Positions 30,975 through 39,867 of a DNA stretch of 64,000 nt are shown here, piece by piece (the stretch's first letter is position 1; every line of letters begins with the position of its first letter). Source of the DNA: an uncultured Pseudomonadota bacterium (lineage in GTDB: Bacteria; Pseudomonadota; Gammaproteobacteria; Steroidobacterales; Steroidobacteraceae); the NCBI GenBank assembly GCA_903828595.1, contig CAIKMS010000021.1, positions 62,001 through 126,000 of the forward strand, given 5' to 3'. The notes under the pieces were generated by a model. That model saw only the letters and a program-made list of their open reading frames with translations. It ran no database searches and had not been told where the DNA came from. Both the position numbers and the translations under genes were made by a program.

Positions 30975-31004
30975 CCGGTTATTTTAGAACGATTCCAGAA
31001 CCGG
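30975..31004. promoter_or_regulatory. Nested inverted repeats upstream of rubrerythrin
   Basis: CCGGTT at 30975-30980 and AACCGG at 30999-31004 form a spaced inverted repeat. Between them TAGAACGATTCCA is an imperfect palindrome. The element is 45-75 bp upstream of the rubrerythrin start and could be a regulator site, for example for a peroxide or redox sensor. The identity of the regulator is a guess. Confidence 0.35.
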
Positions 31005-31134
31005 ACTCTATGCGCTTGCCTAAGCCCGGTCAACGCCATTGCACCACCCGCGGATGACGATCCGTTGACGGTTCTTTCTTTGCGCCGGTACTGTACGCTT
31101 TAAGTCTGGCCTTCTCTCTCCTCGGATTATCCTT

Positions 31135-31410
31135 ATGGCAAAAGCACGTACGCACCAACCCATTGATTTTGAAAAGTCTATGTCCGAGCTGGAGAGCGTG
31201 GTTGAACAGTTGGAGCGCGGCGAGCTTCCGCTGGAAGAGTCGCTTCGCGCCTTTGAACGGGGCGTTGCCCTTACCCGCACCTGTCAGTCGGCACTCAGCG
31301 ACGCCGAACAGAAAGTCGAGCAACTGCTGAAGCGACCCGGCCAAGAGGACAGCGTTGTCCCCTTCAGTAACTCGCCTGCCGAGGCTGATGACTCGGACGC
31401 AGACCACTAA
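31135..31410 (+). CDS. xseB: Exodeoxyribonuclease VII small subunit
   Basis: The small subunit of the single-strand nuclease ExoVII, acting with XseA (not in the window). The 91-residue protein has the family pattern [34 protein letters not shown], then a short acidic tail. It is the first gene of xseB-ispA-dxs, the usual gammaproteobacterial order, with a four-base gap to ispA. A divergent rubrerythrin promoter lies upstream. Confidence 0.95.
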   Translation: MAKARTHQPIDFEKSMSELESVVEQLERGELPLEESLRAFERGVALTRTCQSALSDAEQKVEQLLKRPGQEDSVVPFSNSPAEADDSDADH

Positions 31411-31414
31411 AGCC

Positions 31415-32305
31415 ATGGCGGACACGGTGACCATTGACCAGCGGCTCTTAGTTTGGGCGGAGCGCGTGGAAAAGGCACTGGACGCGGCGCTACCGCTGCC
31501 GGACGCAGAGCCTGCCCGCCTGCATCAGGCTATGCGCTACAGCACGCTGAATGGCGGCAAGCGGGTGCGTCCCGCGCTTATTTATGCCACCGGTGAACTG
31601 TTGGGAATTGCACCGACTGAACTGGACGCCAGTGCAGCAGCAATCGAGATGATTCATGTTTACTCGCTGGTTCACGACGACTTGCCAGCCATGGACGACG
31701 ATGAGTTTCGGCGTGGCCGCCTGACGTGCCATCGCCAATACGATGAGGCAACCGCCATCCTGGCCGGTGATGCGCTGCAAGTATTGGCCTTTCAAACCCT
31801 GGCCGAGGGCCCCGGCTCCGCCGAGCAGAAACTGGCGATGATCCAAATCCTGGCGCGTGCCAGTGGCACCGCCGGCATGGCGGGCGGGCAGGCGGTCGAT
31901 CTGGCTGCCGCCGGCCGAGTTTTGACCTTGATTGAGCTGGAAGAGATGCACAAGGCCAAAACCGGGGCCTTACTTCAAGCTTCCGTCCTGCTGCCGGCGG
32001 CAAAAGCTGAAGTCGACGCCTCGCTGCGCGGCTGCCTGGCGCGATTCGGGCAAGCCTTAGGCCTGGCCTTTCAAATTGTTGATGATTTACTGGACATTGA
32101 AGGTGATCCGGCCCTGCTGGGCAAAGCAACCGGCATGGACCAAGCTCGCGGTAAGCCAACCTACCCGGCGATAGTGGGCGTTCCTGCCGCTAGGCTCAAA
32201 GCACAAGAATTGCACACCCTGGCTCTACAAGAGTTATCCGCGTTTGGCGCGCAAGCCGACCCCTTGCGAGCCTTAGCGCATTTTCTTACAAACCGAAACG
32301 CCTGA
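31415..32305 (+). CDS. ispA: Farnesyl diphosphate synthase IspA
   Basis: Condenses isopentenyl diphosphate with dimethylallyl and geranyl diphosphates to give farnesyl diphosphate. I use ATG 31415 (296 residues), four bases after the xseB stop, rather than a frame-extended start inside xseB. The first Asp-rich motif is [14 protein letters not shown] and the second is [15 protein letters not shown] and the [14 protein letters not shown] segment also fit short-chain trans-prenyl synthases. It is followed by dxs after 43 bp. Confidence 0.94.
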   Translation: MADTVTIDQRLLVWAERVEKALDAALPLPDAEPARLHQAMRYSTLNGGKRVRPALIYATGELLGIAPTELDASAAAIEMIHVYSLVHDDLPAMDDDEFRRGRLTCHRQYDEATAILAGDALQVLAFQTLAEGPGSAEQKLAMIQILARASGTAGMAGGQAVDLAAAGRVLTLIELEEMHKAKTGALLQASVLLPAAKAEVDASLRGCLARFGQALGLAFQIVDDLLDIEGDPALLGKATGMDQARGKPTYPAIVGVPAARLKAQELHTLALQELSAFGAQADPLRALAHFLTNRNA

Positions 32306-32348
32306 GCACGCGAGCGAATCTCAAGCCGCTGAGGTAAACTTATCGGCT

Positions 32349-34250
32349 ATGCGAGACGGTGATGGCCTGCCCCTGCTAAATGCGATCGCCTCTCCGATCG
32401 ACCTGCGCCAGCTGCCTGCCGGCCAATTGCCGGCGCTTGCCAAAGAACTGCGCGAGTTTTTGATCAACACGGTCAGCCAGCGCGGTGGGCACTTCGCGGC
32501 AGGCCTGGGCACCGTAGAACTGACTCTCGCCTTACACTACGTTTTCAATACGCCACACGATCGTTTGGTTTGGGATGTAGGCCATCAAGCCTATCCGCAC
32601 AAGGTCTTAACGGGGCGGCGTGATCAACTCCACACCATTAAAGATAAAGGCGGCCTGGCACCGTTTCCATCGCGCAGCGAAAGCCCGTACGACACGTTCG
32701 GCGTGGGGCACTCCAGCACATCCATCTCAGCCGCTCTGGGTATGGCGATCGCCAGTCAACTGCAGGGTCCCGCCCATAACCGTCGAACGGTAGCCATCAT
32801 TGGCGACGGCGCGATGAGCGCCGGGTTAGCCTTTGAAGCACTCAATCATGCCGGGTCTTTGGATGTAGATCTGTTAGTGGTCCTCAATGACAACGACATG
32901 TCTATCTCTGAAAACGTAGGCGCCCTGTCCAACTACTTTGCTCGTGTGCTGTCGGGTCGGCTCTACTCAGGACTACGCGAAGGCAGTAAACGTGTCTTAC
33001 GCCGCATACCGTCAGCCTGGGAGCTGGCACGTCGCTCGGAAGAACACGTCAAAGGGATGGTTCTGCCCGGCACGATGTTTGAAGAAATGGGCTTCAACTA
33101 CATTGGCCCGGTTGATGGACACGATCTGGATGCTCTGCTGGCGACCTTGTCTAATCTTAAGGCCCGGCGCGGACCGCAGTTTTTACACGTGGTTACGCAA
33201 AAAGGTAAGGGCTACGCGCCGGCTGAAGCGGACCCCATACGCTGGCACGGACCGGGGCCTTTTGACCCCGCATCAGGCGTCATTCACAAGGAGATCGCCT
33301 CAGGCCCCACCTACAGCCAGGTGTTTGGTACCTGGGCATGCGACATGGCGCAGATCGAGCCACGCTTAGTGGCCATCACGCCAGCGATGCGCGAGGGCTC
33401 GGGTCTCATTGAGTTCGAAAAGCGTTTCCCCGATCGTTATTTTGACGTAGCCATCGCAGAACAGCACGCCGTCACCTTCGCAGCCGGTCTGGCCTGTGAA
33501 GGCTTACGTCCGGTAGTGGCTATTTATTCGTCGTTTCTACAACGCGGCTACGATCAACTGATTCATGATGTGGCCTTGCAGAATCTGCCCGTCACTTTTG
33601 CGGTGGATCGCGCGGGACTCGTGGGTGGCGATGGGGCTACTCATCAGGGCGCCTTCGATCTGTCCTTTTTGCGTTGTATTCCGCAGCTGACGATCATGGC
33701 TCCGGCCGATGAGAACGAGTGTCGGCAGATGCTTTATACCGCCGTCAAACTGGATGCGCCTGCGGTGGTTCGCTACCCGCGTGGTACCGGACCGGGTGTC
33801 GCGCCGGTCGCGCAGATGGAAAGTCTACCCGTAGGCCAAGCGCTCATACGACGAACCGGACACTCCGGTCTGGCCATTCTGGCCTTTGGGACACCGCTAA
33901 ATGATTGTGTGGCCGTTGCCGAGGAGCTCGATGCAACCTTGGTCAACATGCGCTTTGTGAAGCCGCTGGATGAGACTGTCGTGCTGCAGATCGCTTCTGG
34001 TCATTCAAGTTTAGTTACGGTGGAAGAAAACGTGCTGGCTGGCGGTGCCGGTAGTGGCGTACTGGAGCTATTGCAGCAGCACGGCATGCACCCGGCCGTA
34101 TTACAACTCGGCCTGCCTGATTATTTTATTGAACATGGCTCGCGGTCTGAAAACCTGCGCGAGGCGGGGCTGGACTCAGACAGCATCAGCGCGGCCATTC
34201 GCAGTTTCTGGGCTAACCACGGCAAACCCATCGGCGCGTTGGCTCGCTAA
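32349..34250 (+). CDS. dxs: 1-deoxy-D-xylulose-5-phosphate synthase
   Basis: A thiamine-diphosphate enzyme that joins pyruvate and glyceraldehyde-3-phosphate, the first step of the MEP isoprenoid pathway. The 633-residue protein has [17 protein letters not shown], the thiamine-binding [18 protein letters not shown]...NDNDMSIS, and the transketolase-type central part with [15 protein letters not shown]. It ends the xseB-ispA-dxs unit. Downstream, 34314-34335 holds a hairpin (GCCAGGC/GCCTGGC) without a T-run before folE2. Confidence 0.96.
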   Translation: MRDGDGLPLLNAIASPIDLRQLPAGQLPALAKELREFLINTVSQRGGHFAAGLGTVELTLALHYVFNTPHDRLVWDVGHQAYPHKVLTGRRDQLHTIKDKGGLAPFPSRSESPYDTFGVGHSSTSISAALGMAIASQLQGPAHNRRTVAIIGDGAMSAGLAFEALNHAGSLDVDLLVVLNDNDMSISENVGALSNYFARVLSGRLYSGLREGSKRVLRRIPSAWELARRSEEHVKGMVLPGTMFEEMGFNYIGPVDGHDLDALLATLSNLKARRGPQFLHVVTQKGKGYAPAEADPIRWHGPGPFDPASGVIHKEIASGPTYSQVFGTWACDMAQIEPRLVAITPAMREGSGLIEFEKRFPDRYFDVAIAEQHAVTFAAGLACEGLRPVVAIYSSFLQRGYDQLIHDVALQNLPVTFAVDRAGLVGGDGATHQGAFDLSFLRCIPQLTIMAPADENECRQMLYTAVKLDAPAVVRYPRGTGPGVAPVAQMESLPVGQALIRRTGHSGLAILAFGTPLNDCVAVAEELDATLVNMRFVKPLDETVVLQIASGHSSLVTVEENVLAGGAGSGVLELLQQHGMHPAVLQLGLPDYFIEHGSRSENLREAGLDSDSISAAIRSFWANHGKPIGALAR

Positions 34251-34382
34251 GTTGGCATAGCCGTACGAGTAGCACTGCCTTAAAATTGCCCTTCGGACTT
34301 AAAAACGAGATCACGCCAGGCGCATAAGGCCTGGCTGCCGACATTCACTGATCAGATTAGACGTGTTGAGGATTAAACGTTC

Positions 34383-35204
34383 ATGACGACGACGACCACA
34401 CCGGCCAATAGCCATCCGGCTGCACTGATCGAGGATGTGCAAAGTCGCGTGGATTCGCGTCATATCGCGATCAACAAAGTGGGCATCAAAGACATTTCAC
34501 ATCCCGTGCGGATACACGGCCGTGACGGTCAGGTACAGCACACGGTAGCTAACTTTTGCATGACGGTGTTTTTGCCCGAGCAGTTCAAGGGCACCCACAT
34601 GTCGCGCTTTGTGGAGATTTTAAATCTCCATGAGCCTGACCTGTCGATACCCTCGTTCCGACAACTCTTAAAAGATATGACTCAGCGACTCGACTCCAGC
34701 GAAGGCTATGTCGAAGCCTCGTTTCCATACTTTGTAATGAAAACAGCGCCAGTTTCTGGTGTTAAAAGTCTAATGAACTATCAGGCCACGTTGATCGGGT
34801 CGTGTGTCAACGGCACACCGGTGGTCTCCATGAAAGTGGTGGTCCCCGTAACCAGCCTGTGCCCTTGCTCGAAAAAAATATCCGACTACGGCGCTCACAA
34901 TCAGCGCTCGCATGTCACGATCAGCGCACAAAGCCAATCGAATCTCTGGCTGGAAGATCTGATCGACATTGCCGAGCAAGAGGCTTCCTGCGAGGTCTAC
35001 GCCATACTCAAGCGGCCGGATGAGAAATACGTGACCGAGCGCGCTTACGACAATCCGAAGTTTGTTGAGGACATGGCGCGGGATCTGGCCATTCGGCTGA
35101 ATGCCGATGAGCGCATTGACTCGTACGTGGTGGAAGTTGAAAACTTAGAGTCGATCCACAACCACTCGGCGTACGCTCTCATTGAGCGTAAAAAAAGCCA
35201 GTAA
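34383..35204 (+). CDS. folE2: GTP cyclohydrolase IB (FolE2)
   Basis: Makes 7,8-dihydroneopterin triphosphate from GTP for folate synthesis; unlike the zinc enzyme FolE it can use other metals. The 273-residue protein has the family start [19 protein letters not shown] and the catalytic Cys segment [20 protein letters not shown]. Other bacteria often put folE2 under Zur control, but I see no convincing Zur palindrome in the 132-bp upstream gap. It is convergent with the kinase gene, 11 bp away. Confidence 0.95.
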   Translation: MTTTTTPANSHPAALIEDVQSRVDSRHIAINKVGIKDISHPVRIHGRDGQVQHTVANFCMTVFLPEQFKGTHMSRFVEILNLHEPDLSIPSFRQLLKDMTQRLDSSEGYVEASFPYFVMKTAPVSGVKSLMNYQATLIGSCVNGTPVVSMKVVVPVTSLCPCSKKISDYGAHNQRSHVTISAQSQSNLWLEDLIDIAEQEASCEVYAILKRPDEKYVTERAYDNPKFVEDMARDLAIRLNADERIDSYVVEVENLESIHNHSAYALIERKKSQ

Positions 35205-35215
35205 GGCTAAAATTC

Positions 35216-36685
35216 TTATTGCGTGTTTTGAAGCCTGGCAATAAGCGAGTGCAGAAAGGCTTTATTGAAGCGCAGCTGGCAGGACGTGGATACCTGCTCT
35301 AAAAGCGTGGAGCTTAATCTCATCACCGTTACCGGGCCGCGCGCTCTGACGGTCGCCATGCGACGAGCTCCGCGCACATAGCTCGTCTCACCAAAGCATT
35401 CGCCCTGCCCTAAGACGCCTAAGGTTCCACCGCCGCGCTCTACCAGCACCTCGCCCGAGACGATCACATAAAAGCGATCGTCGCTGTCGCCTTCTTTGAC
35501 GATCTGATCACCAGGACCGTGTTCAGTCCACTGCGCGGCGCGCAGCAGCTCAGCAATTTCGGAATGCCCGAAGTCATGGAAGAACTTCAAGCGACGCAGC
35601 AAAGCAAAATTTTCTTGGTCACTGGCGCGCGGAGCAACCGTTCGCAACTGTTGGTGGATGCGCGTCAACTCTACAGCCAACTCATGCCCTGAACGCGGCC
35701 TGCGCTCCGGGTCTTTATGCATAGCGCGCGCAACTAACGCCTCGAGCTCCTCGGGAACATCAGCGACTAGCGTATGAATGGGAGGTGGCGTTGCGTAGAC
35801 AATCTGGTGCAGCAGCTTCGACAGATTGCTGGCTCGAAACGGGCGGTGACCCGTGAGAAGTTCGTACAAAACCGCGCCCAGTGCATAGATATCCGAGCGA
35901 TTAGTGATCTCAAGCGACTGCACTTGTTCGGGTGACATGTAAGACGGACTACCCGCAATACCCTGAATCTGCGAGACGTCCGAGCCATCCACAAGGGCAA
36001 TGCCAAAATCAATGATTCGTACATCATTATCTAGCGTGAGCATGATATTCGACGGCTTGATATCGCGGTGAATCACACCTCGACTGTGCGAATAGCTAAG
36101 CGCTTTAGCGCACTTATAAACAATTTCAATGAGATCCGTGGTGCGCAGTAAATTATCGGGCAAGCTGTAATTAGCCAGCGTGCGCGCACCATGAATAAAT
36201 TCCGTGACAACGTACTTTTGCCCCGCCTCTTCACCGGCGTCATAAATGGGCAAGATATTGGGGTGCTGCAACATGCCAACCATGTGCGCTTCGGACAAAA
36301 ACATTTTTCGGGCGGCCTGTGCCTTAGGCTCGCTGTCGTCGACCGTTGCGTTATAGACTTTAATAGCGACATCACGACCGTAGTACGGATCGTGAGAAAG
36401 GTAGACATTACCGGTGCTACCACGACCTACCGGCTTGATGATCTCGTACTTACCCACCCGCTCAGGGACCTGCCGAGCGTTAAAGTCAGCCCTCGGGAGA
36501 AGGCGAGCGGCGAGCAACGAGTTCACAACAATCGGTTCCAGTACGGCATCAGATGGGTCGGATAAATCGACAGTACGAGCATAATCTGCCGCTTCCACAT
36601 CAACTGTGAAGTGACTCGCGGTTTGCTCCACGGGAACCATGGGCGGGCGATTCTTAGAATTCTTCGGATCTTTAGGCGGTTTCAT
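35216..36685 (-). CDS. Ser/Thr protein kinase with C-terminal cyclic-nucleotide-binding domain
   Basis: A 489-residue soluble protein. Residues 1-78 are a low-complexity N-terminus. The Hanks-type kinase (about 79-345) is complete: glycine loop GRGSTGNV (87-94), K109, HRDIKPSN with D208, DFG (226-228) and an SPEQ segment. Residues about 368-480 form a cyclic-nucleotide-binding domain with a phosphate-binding cassette-like FGETSYVRGARRMATV including Arg441/442. The start overlaps the thiL stop by four bases, so it ends the ribH-nusB-thiL unit, a slot often held by pgpA. A cAMP- or c-di-GMP-gated kinase is inferred, not shown. Confidence 0.88.
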   Translation of the reverse strand: MKPPKDPKNSKNRPPMVPVEQTASHFTVDVEAADYARTVDLSDPSDAVLEPIVVNSLLAARLLPRADFNARQVPERVGKYEIIKPVGRGSTGNVYLSHDPYYGRDVAIKVYNATVDDSEPKAQAARKMFLSEAHMVGMLQHPNILPIYDAGEEAGQKYVVTEFIHGARTLANYSLPDNLLRTTDLIEIVYKCAKALSYSHSRGVIHRDIKPSNIMLTLDNDVRIIDFGIALVDGSDVSQIQGIAGSPSYMSPEQVQSLEITNRSDIYALGAVLYELLTGHRPFRASNLSKLLHQIVYATPPPIHTLVADVPEELEALVARAMHKDPERRPRSGHELAVELTRIHQQLRTVAPRASDQENFALLRRLKFFHDFGHSEIAELLRAAQWTEHGPGDQIVKEGDSDDRFYVIVSGEVLVERGGGTLGVLGQGECFGETSYVRGARRMATVRARGPVTVMRLSSTLLEQVSTSCQLRFNKAFLHSLIARLQNTQ

Positions 36686-37644
36686 GGGCGAAAGTGATCG
36701 AAACCACGGACGGCTAATTCACGGCTACCCAGCCGTACGCGCACACCCGACCCGGCGACAATTTCGCCAATACAGTGCACAGCCGGTGCGCCGGGTAATG
36801 CCATCAGCGCGGCCAACTCCGAACGCCGACTTTCAGGCACAGTGAAAAGCAATTCATAGTCATCACCTCCGCACAGCGCGAACTCTCGGGCTCGTTCTTC
36901 ACCGGCGCAAGCATACAGTGCCCGCGATAAGGGCACGCTCTCCACACGTAGCACCGCACCAACACCGCTAACGCTCACCAGTTGCCCCAAATCAGCAGCC
37001 AATCCGTCTGAGACATCGATGCAGGCACTGGCCACACCGCGCAGGCGCAAACCCCAGTCGACGCGAGGCTCAGGCCGCTGGAAGCGGCGAATCAACCAGC
37101 CTCTGTCAGCCCCCTGGCCACCGAGCCGACCCTGTAACAAGGCTAACCCTGCCGCCGCGTCACCCGGCCAACCGGTCACGTACACCAGATCACCCGGCCT
37201 TGCGCCAGAGCGGCGCAAAGCGCTGCCGCGCGGCACCAGTCCCATCGCTTGCACGGTAACGCTCAAAGGTCCACGGGTGGTATCGCCACCAATGAGCGCC
37301 ACTTCAAATTTACGCGCCAGCGCACTGAAGGCGCCAGCAAAGGTCTCTACCCACATCTCATCCGCCGTTGGCAGAGTCAAAGCCAGCGTAGCCCAGGCCG
37401 GCTGCGCACCCATGGCCGCTAGATCACTTAAGTTTACAGCCAGCGCCCGGTAGGCAACATCAGCAGGCTCGGCATCGGTTGGAAAGTGCACGCCGCACAC
37501 CACGGTATCGGCCACCACCACCAGCTCATGGCCCTCGGGGATGTTGACGATAGCGCCGTCGTCACCCACACCTAAGACTACGTCGGAACGTTGCGCCCCA
37601 CTGTGCGTGAAATAGCGATCGATGAGTTCGAACTCACCAGCCAT
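36682..37644 (-). CDS. thiL: Thiamine-monophosphate kinase ThiL
   Basis: Phosphorylates thiamine monophosphate to the active cofactor thiamine diphosphate. I use ATG 37642-37644 (320 residues), one base after the nusB stop; the longer frame adds an implausible 30 residues. The product begins MAGEFELIDRYF and has the GDDGAIV motif, VSDLAAMGAQP and the VSDGLAADLG segment of ThiL/PurM-type kinases. It sits in ribH-nusB-thiL order and is followed with overlap by the cNMP-binding kinase. Confidence 0.94.
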   Translation of the reverse strand: MAGEFELIDRYFTHSGAQRSDVVLGVGDDGAIVNIPEGHELVVVADTVVCGVHFPTDAEPADVAYRALAVNLSDLAAMGAQPAWATLALTLPTADEMWVETFAGAFSALARKFEVALIGGDTTRGPLSVTVQAMGLVPRGSALRRSGARPGDLVYVTGWPGDAAAGLALLQGRLGGQGADRGWLIRRFQRPEPRVDWGLRLRGVASACIDVSDGLAADLGQLVSVSGVGAVLRVESVPLSRALYACAGEERAREFALCGGDDYELLFTVPESRRSELAALMALPGAPAVHCIGEIVAGSGVRVRLGSRELAVRGFDHFRP

Positions 37645-37645
37645 C

Positions 37646-38107
37646 TCAATCAGCGCCGTGCTCGGCTCGGCGTAACTGGGCCGCCGCGCGGTCCAACACT
37701 GCATTGACGTACTTATGGCCATCGGTAGCACCAAAGCGCTTGGTTAACTCCACCGCTTCGTTGATGATGACTCGGTAAGGAACGTCAGCACGCTGCATCA
37801 ATTCGTAAAAACCCAGCCACAAAATACCGTGCTCGACAGGATCTAAGCGATCTAAATCCACATCCGAGAAGCGCGCCAACTGTTCATCCAAACTATCGCG
37901 ATGATCGGCGATTCCCATTAAGGCTTCACGAAAATACTCAGCATCCGCATCGGCAAATTCTGGATCGACGACAAACTGCTGATGCACGTCCTGCCAGGCG
38001 TGGCCGCCTATCTGCAACTGGTACAGTGCCTGCGCCAAGCTCTTACGAGCCGCGCGACGTGCCCGAGAGACTTGGCGAACTTCGCTGCCACGTGACACCT
38101 TAAGCAT
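37646..38107 (-). CDS. nusB: Transcription antitermination factor NusB
   Basis: Binds boxA RNA with NusE in ribosomal RNA antitermination complexes. The 153-residue all-helical protein shows the family ends: ARRAARKSLAQALYQLQ near the N-terminus and the PYRVIINEAVELTKRFG and KYVNAVLDRAA segments near the C-terminus. It overlaps ribH by eight bases upstream and lies one base from thiL downstream. Confidence 0.95.
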   Translation of the reverse strand: MLKVSRGSEVRQVSRARRAARKSLAQALYQLQIGGHAWQDVHQQFVVDPEFADADAEYFREALMGIADHRDSLDEQLARFSDVDLDRLDPVEHGILWLGFYELMQRADVPYRVIINEAVELTKRFGATDGHKYVNAVLDRAAAQLRRAEHGAD

Positions 38108-38579
38108 CCAACCGCTTTAATAGGTTGGCTGTTTCCAGCACGGCCAAGGCGGCCTCGGCGCCCTTATTACCGGCTTTTCCGCCGGCCCGATCCAAGGCCT
38201 GTTCCATCGTGCTACAGGTCAGCACGCCAAAGCCTACGGGCAAGGCGTGCTCGTGCGCTACGCGCGCCAGTCCAGCAGCACACTGTCCGGCAACGAACTC
38301 AAAGTGAGCCGTGTCACCTTCAACAACAGCACCCAGAGCAACAATGCCATCGTAGCGTTTGGACTGCGCCAGACGCACCGCTACCGGCGGCATGTCATAG
38401 GCGCCGGGAACGCGCACGATTTCCAGTTGCTTCTCGCTCGCGCCATGCCGCACGAGTGCATCGATCGCACCTTCGACCAGACGATCAACCACTAAAGAAT
38501 TAAACCGCGACACTAGCAAGGCAAAACGCAGATCACGCGCCAACAGATCGCCTTCAAATACACGTACGGAGGCCGTCAT
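38100..38579 (-). CDS. ribH: 6,7-dimethyl-8-ribityllumazine synthase
   Basis: Condenses the ribA and ribB products into the riboflavin precursor lumazine. The 159-residue protein has RFNSLVVDRLVEGA, VPGAYDMPPVAVRLAQ, the GAVVEGDTAHFEFV catalytic loop and GVLTCSTMEQALDRAGGKAGNKG, all typical. It lies 26 bp after ribBX and overlaps nusB. Confidence 0.96.
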   Translation of the reverse strand: MTASVRVFEGDLLARDLRFALLVSRFNSLVVDRLVEGAIDALVRHGASEKQLEIVRVPGAYDMPPVAVRLAQSKRYDGIVALGAVVEGDTAHFEFVAGQCAAGLARVAHEHALPVGFGVLTCSTMEQALDRAGGKAGNKGAEAALAVLETANLLKRLDA

Positions 38580-38605
38580 GAAAAACTCCTAAAAAAGCTG
38601 CCCAA

Positions 38606-39712
38606 TTATTCCTTAGGCACATCCACGTAAGAGGCTACTTCTAAACCAAATGCCGACAAGCCGTGCATTTGCTTAGGAGCCGATAATACGCGCATGCGCT
38701 TGATCCCTAAGTCCTGCAAGATCTGTGCGCCGATACCGTAGGTACGCAGTATGGGGCCACTGGTACGATGCGCACGCGCACGCCCCACCGACTGAACCGC
38801 ATCGATCAGATCGCCCGGCGTTTCGTCCCAGCGCAACACAATCACAATGCCATGATCTTCTTGAGCCACTCGCGCCATCGCGGCGCGCAGCGTCCAGCCG
38901 GGCGGATCGGATAGGATGCCCAGATTATCGCGCAGGGTATCTTTGACGTGGACCCGCACTAAGGGCGTGGATTCTGGAGTGATCTCGCCGCGAATCAATG
39001 CCAGATGCACCGCACGGTGTACGTGATCTTCATAACAGCGCAATTGAAAAGGCCCGAACTCAGTATCTACGGTGCGCTCATACACACACTCAACACTACG
39101 TTCCTTTTCCAGGCGGTAGCGAATCAGATCAGCAATAGTGCCAATCTTCAGGCCGTGCTTGGCCGCAAAGGTCTCCAAATCACCGCGCCTGGCCATCGTT
39201 CCGTCGTCGTTGAGAATCTCAACAATGACCGCCGCTGGCTCAAAACCGGCGAGTCGTGCCAGATCACAACCGGCTTCGGTGTGGCCTGCGCGTGTGAGCA
39301 CCCCACCCGGCTGTGCCATCAACGGGAAAATATGTCCAGGCTGGCGCAGGTCTTCGGGTTTGGCATCGGGATTGACTGCCGCACGGATGGTTTGTGCTCG
39401 GTCATGGGCTGAGATGCCGGTGGTTACGCCTTCAGCCGCCTCGATAGACAGGGTGAAATTGGTGCGATGGTCGGCGTTGGTCTCGCTGACCATTAACGGC
39501 AAGCGCAGGGCTTTGCAGCGATCTCGCGTCAAGGTCAGACAAATCAAGCCACGGCCGTAACGGGCCATGAAATTCACGTCCTCGGCACGCACGCTACTGG
39601 CCGCCATGACGAGGTCGCCTTCGTTCTCACGGTCCTCATCGTCCATGATGACGACCATGCGCCCTTGGCGCAGGTCCTCTAAAATCTCATCAATGCTGCT
39701 TAGGCCTGCCAT
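38606..39712 (-). CDS. ribBX: Dihydroxybutanone-phosphate synthase with degenerate GTP cyclohydrolase II domain (RibBX type)
   Basis: The N-terminal 200 residues form 3,4-dihydroxy-2-butanone-4-phosphate synthase (MDDEDRENEGDLVMAA, GHTEAGCDLARLAG). The C-terminal half has the GTP cyclohydrolase II fold but its zinc/active-site Cys segment is gone: RVHVKDTLRDNLGILSD replaces the usual Cys-rich stretch. This is the RibBX type known in Pseudomonas, where a separate RibA does the second reaction. So a second ribA is expected elsewhere. No FMN riboswitch features are seen in the 155-bp upstream region. Confidence 0.92.
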   Translation of the reverse strand: MAGLSSIDEILEDLRQGRMVVIMDDEDRENEGDLVMAASSVRAEDVNFMARYGRGLICLTLTRDRCKALRLPLMVSETNADHRTNFTLSIEAAEGVTTGISAHDRAQTIRAAVNPDAKPEDLRQPGHIFPLMAQPGGVLTRAGHTEAGCDLARLAGFEPAAVIVEILNDDGTMARRGDLETFAAKHGLKIGTIADLIRYRLEKERSVECVYERTVDTEFGPFQLRCYEDHVHRAVHLALIRGEITPESTPLVRVHVKDTLRDNLGILSDPPGWTLRAAMARVAQEDHGIVIVLRWDETPGDLIDAVQSVGRARAHRTSGPILRTYGIGAQILQDLGIKRMRVLSAPKQMHGLSAFGLEVASYVDVPKE

Positions 39713-39796
39713 AACGCGATATCCGCTATCCGGTTTTAAAGTAAATCAGGCCTTTAGTGTAGCAGGCGCGCCCGATTCCTCGCGATGAACTGTGAG

Positions 39797-39812
39797 CCGG
39801 CGCTAGCGCCGG
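39797..39812. promoter_or_regulatory. 16-bp perfect palindrome between ribBX and the symporter gene
   Basis: CCGGCGCTAGCGCCGG is self-complementary over 16 bases and lies 55 bp before the symporter start in the divergent spacer (39713-39867). It could be an operator or a short hairpin in the symporter leader. The base bias of the region makes a chance palindrome possible. Confidence 0.35.
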
Positions 39813-39867
39813 AGCCTAGGCGATGCCATTCTGCGCGGGTTGTCCTCCCAGCTGAAGGTCCACGCCC

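Noticed and set aside
34251-34382. Zur operator upstream of folE2
   Set aside because: No AT-rich Zur palindrome is visible; only a GCCAGGC/GCCTGGC hairpin is present.
37645-37734. An extended thiL start inside nusB
   Set aside because: ATG 37642-37644 gives the conserved MAGEFELI start and lies one base after the nusB stop.
39713-39867. Possible FMN riboswitch upstream of ribBX
   Set aside because: None of the conserved RFN element blocks could be seen, and the spacer is short.
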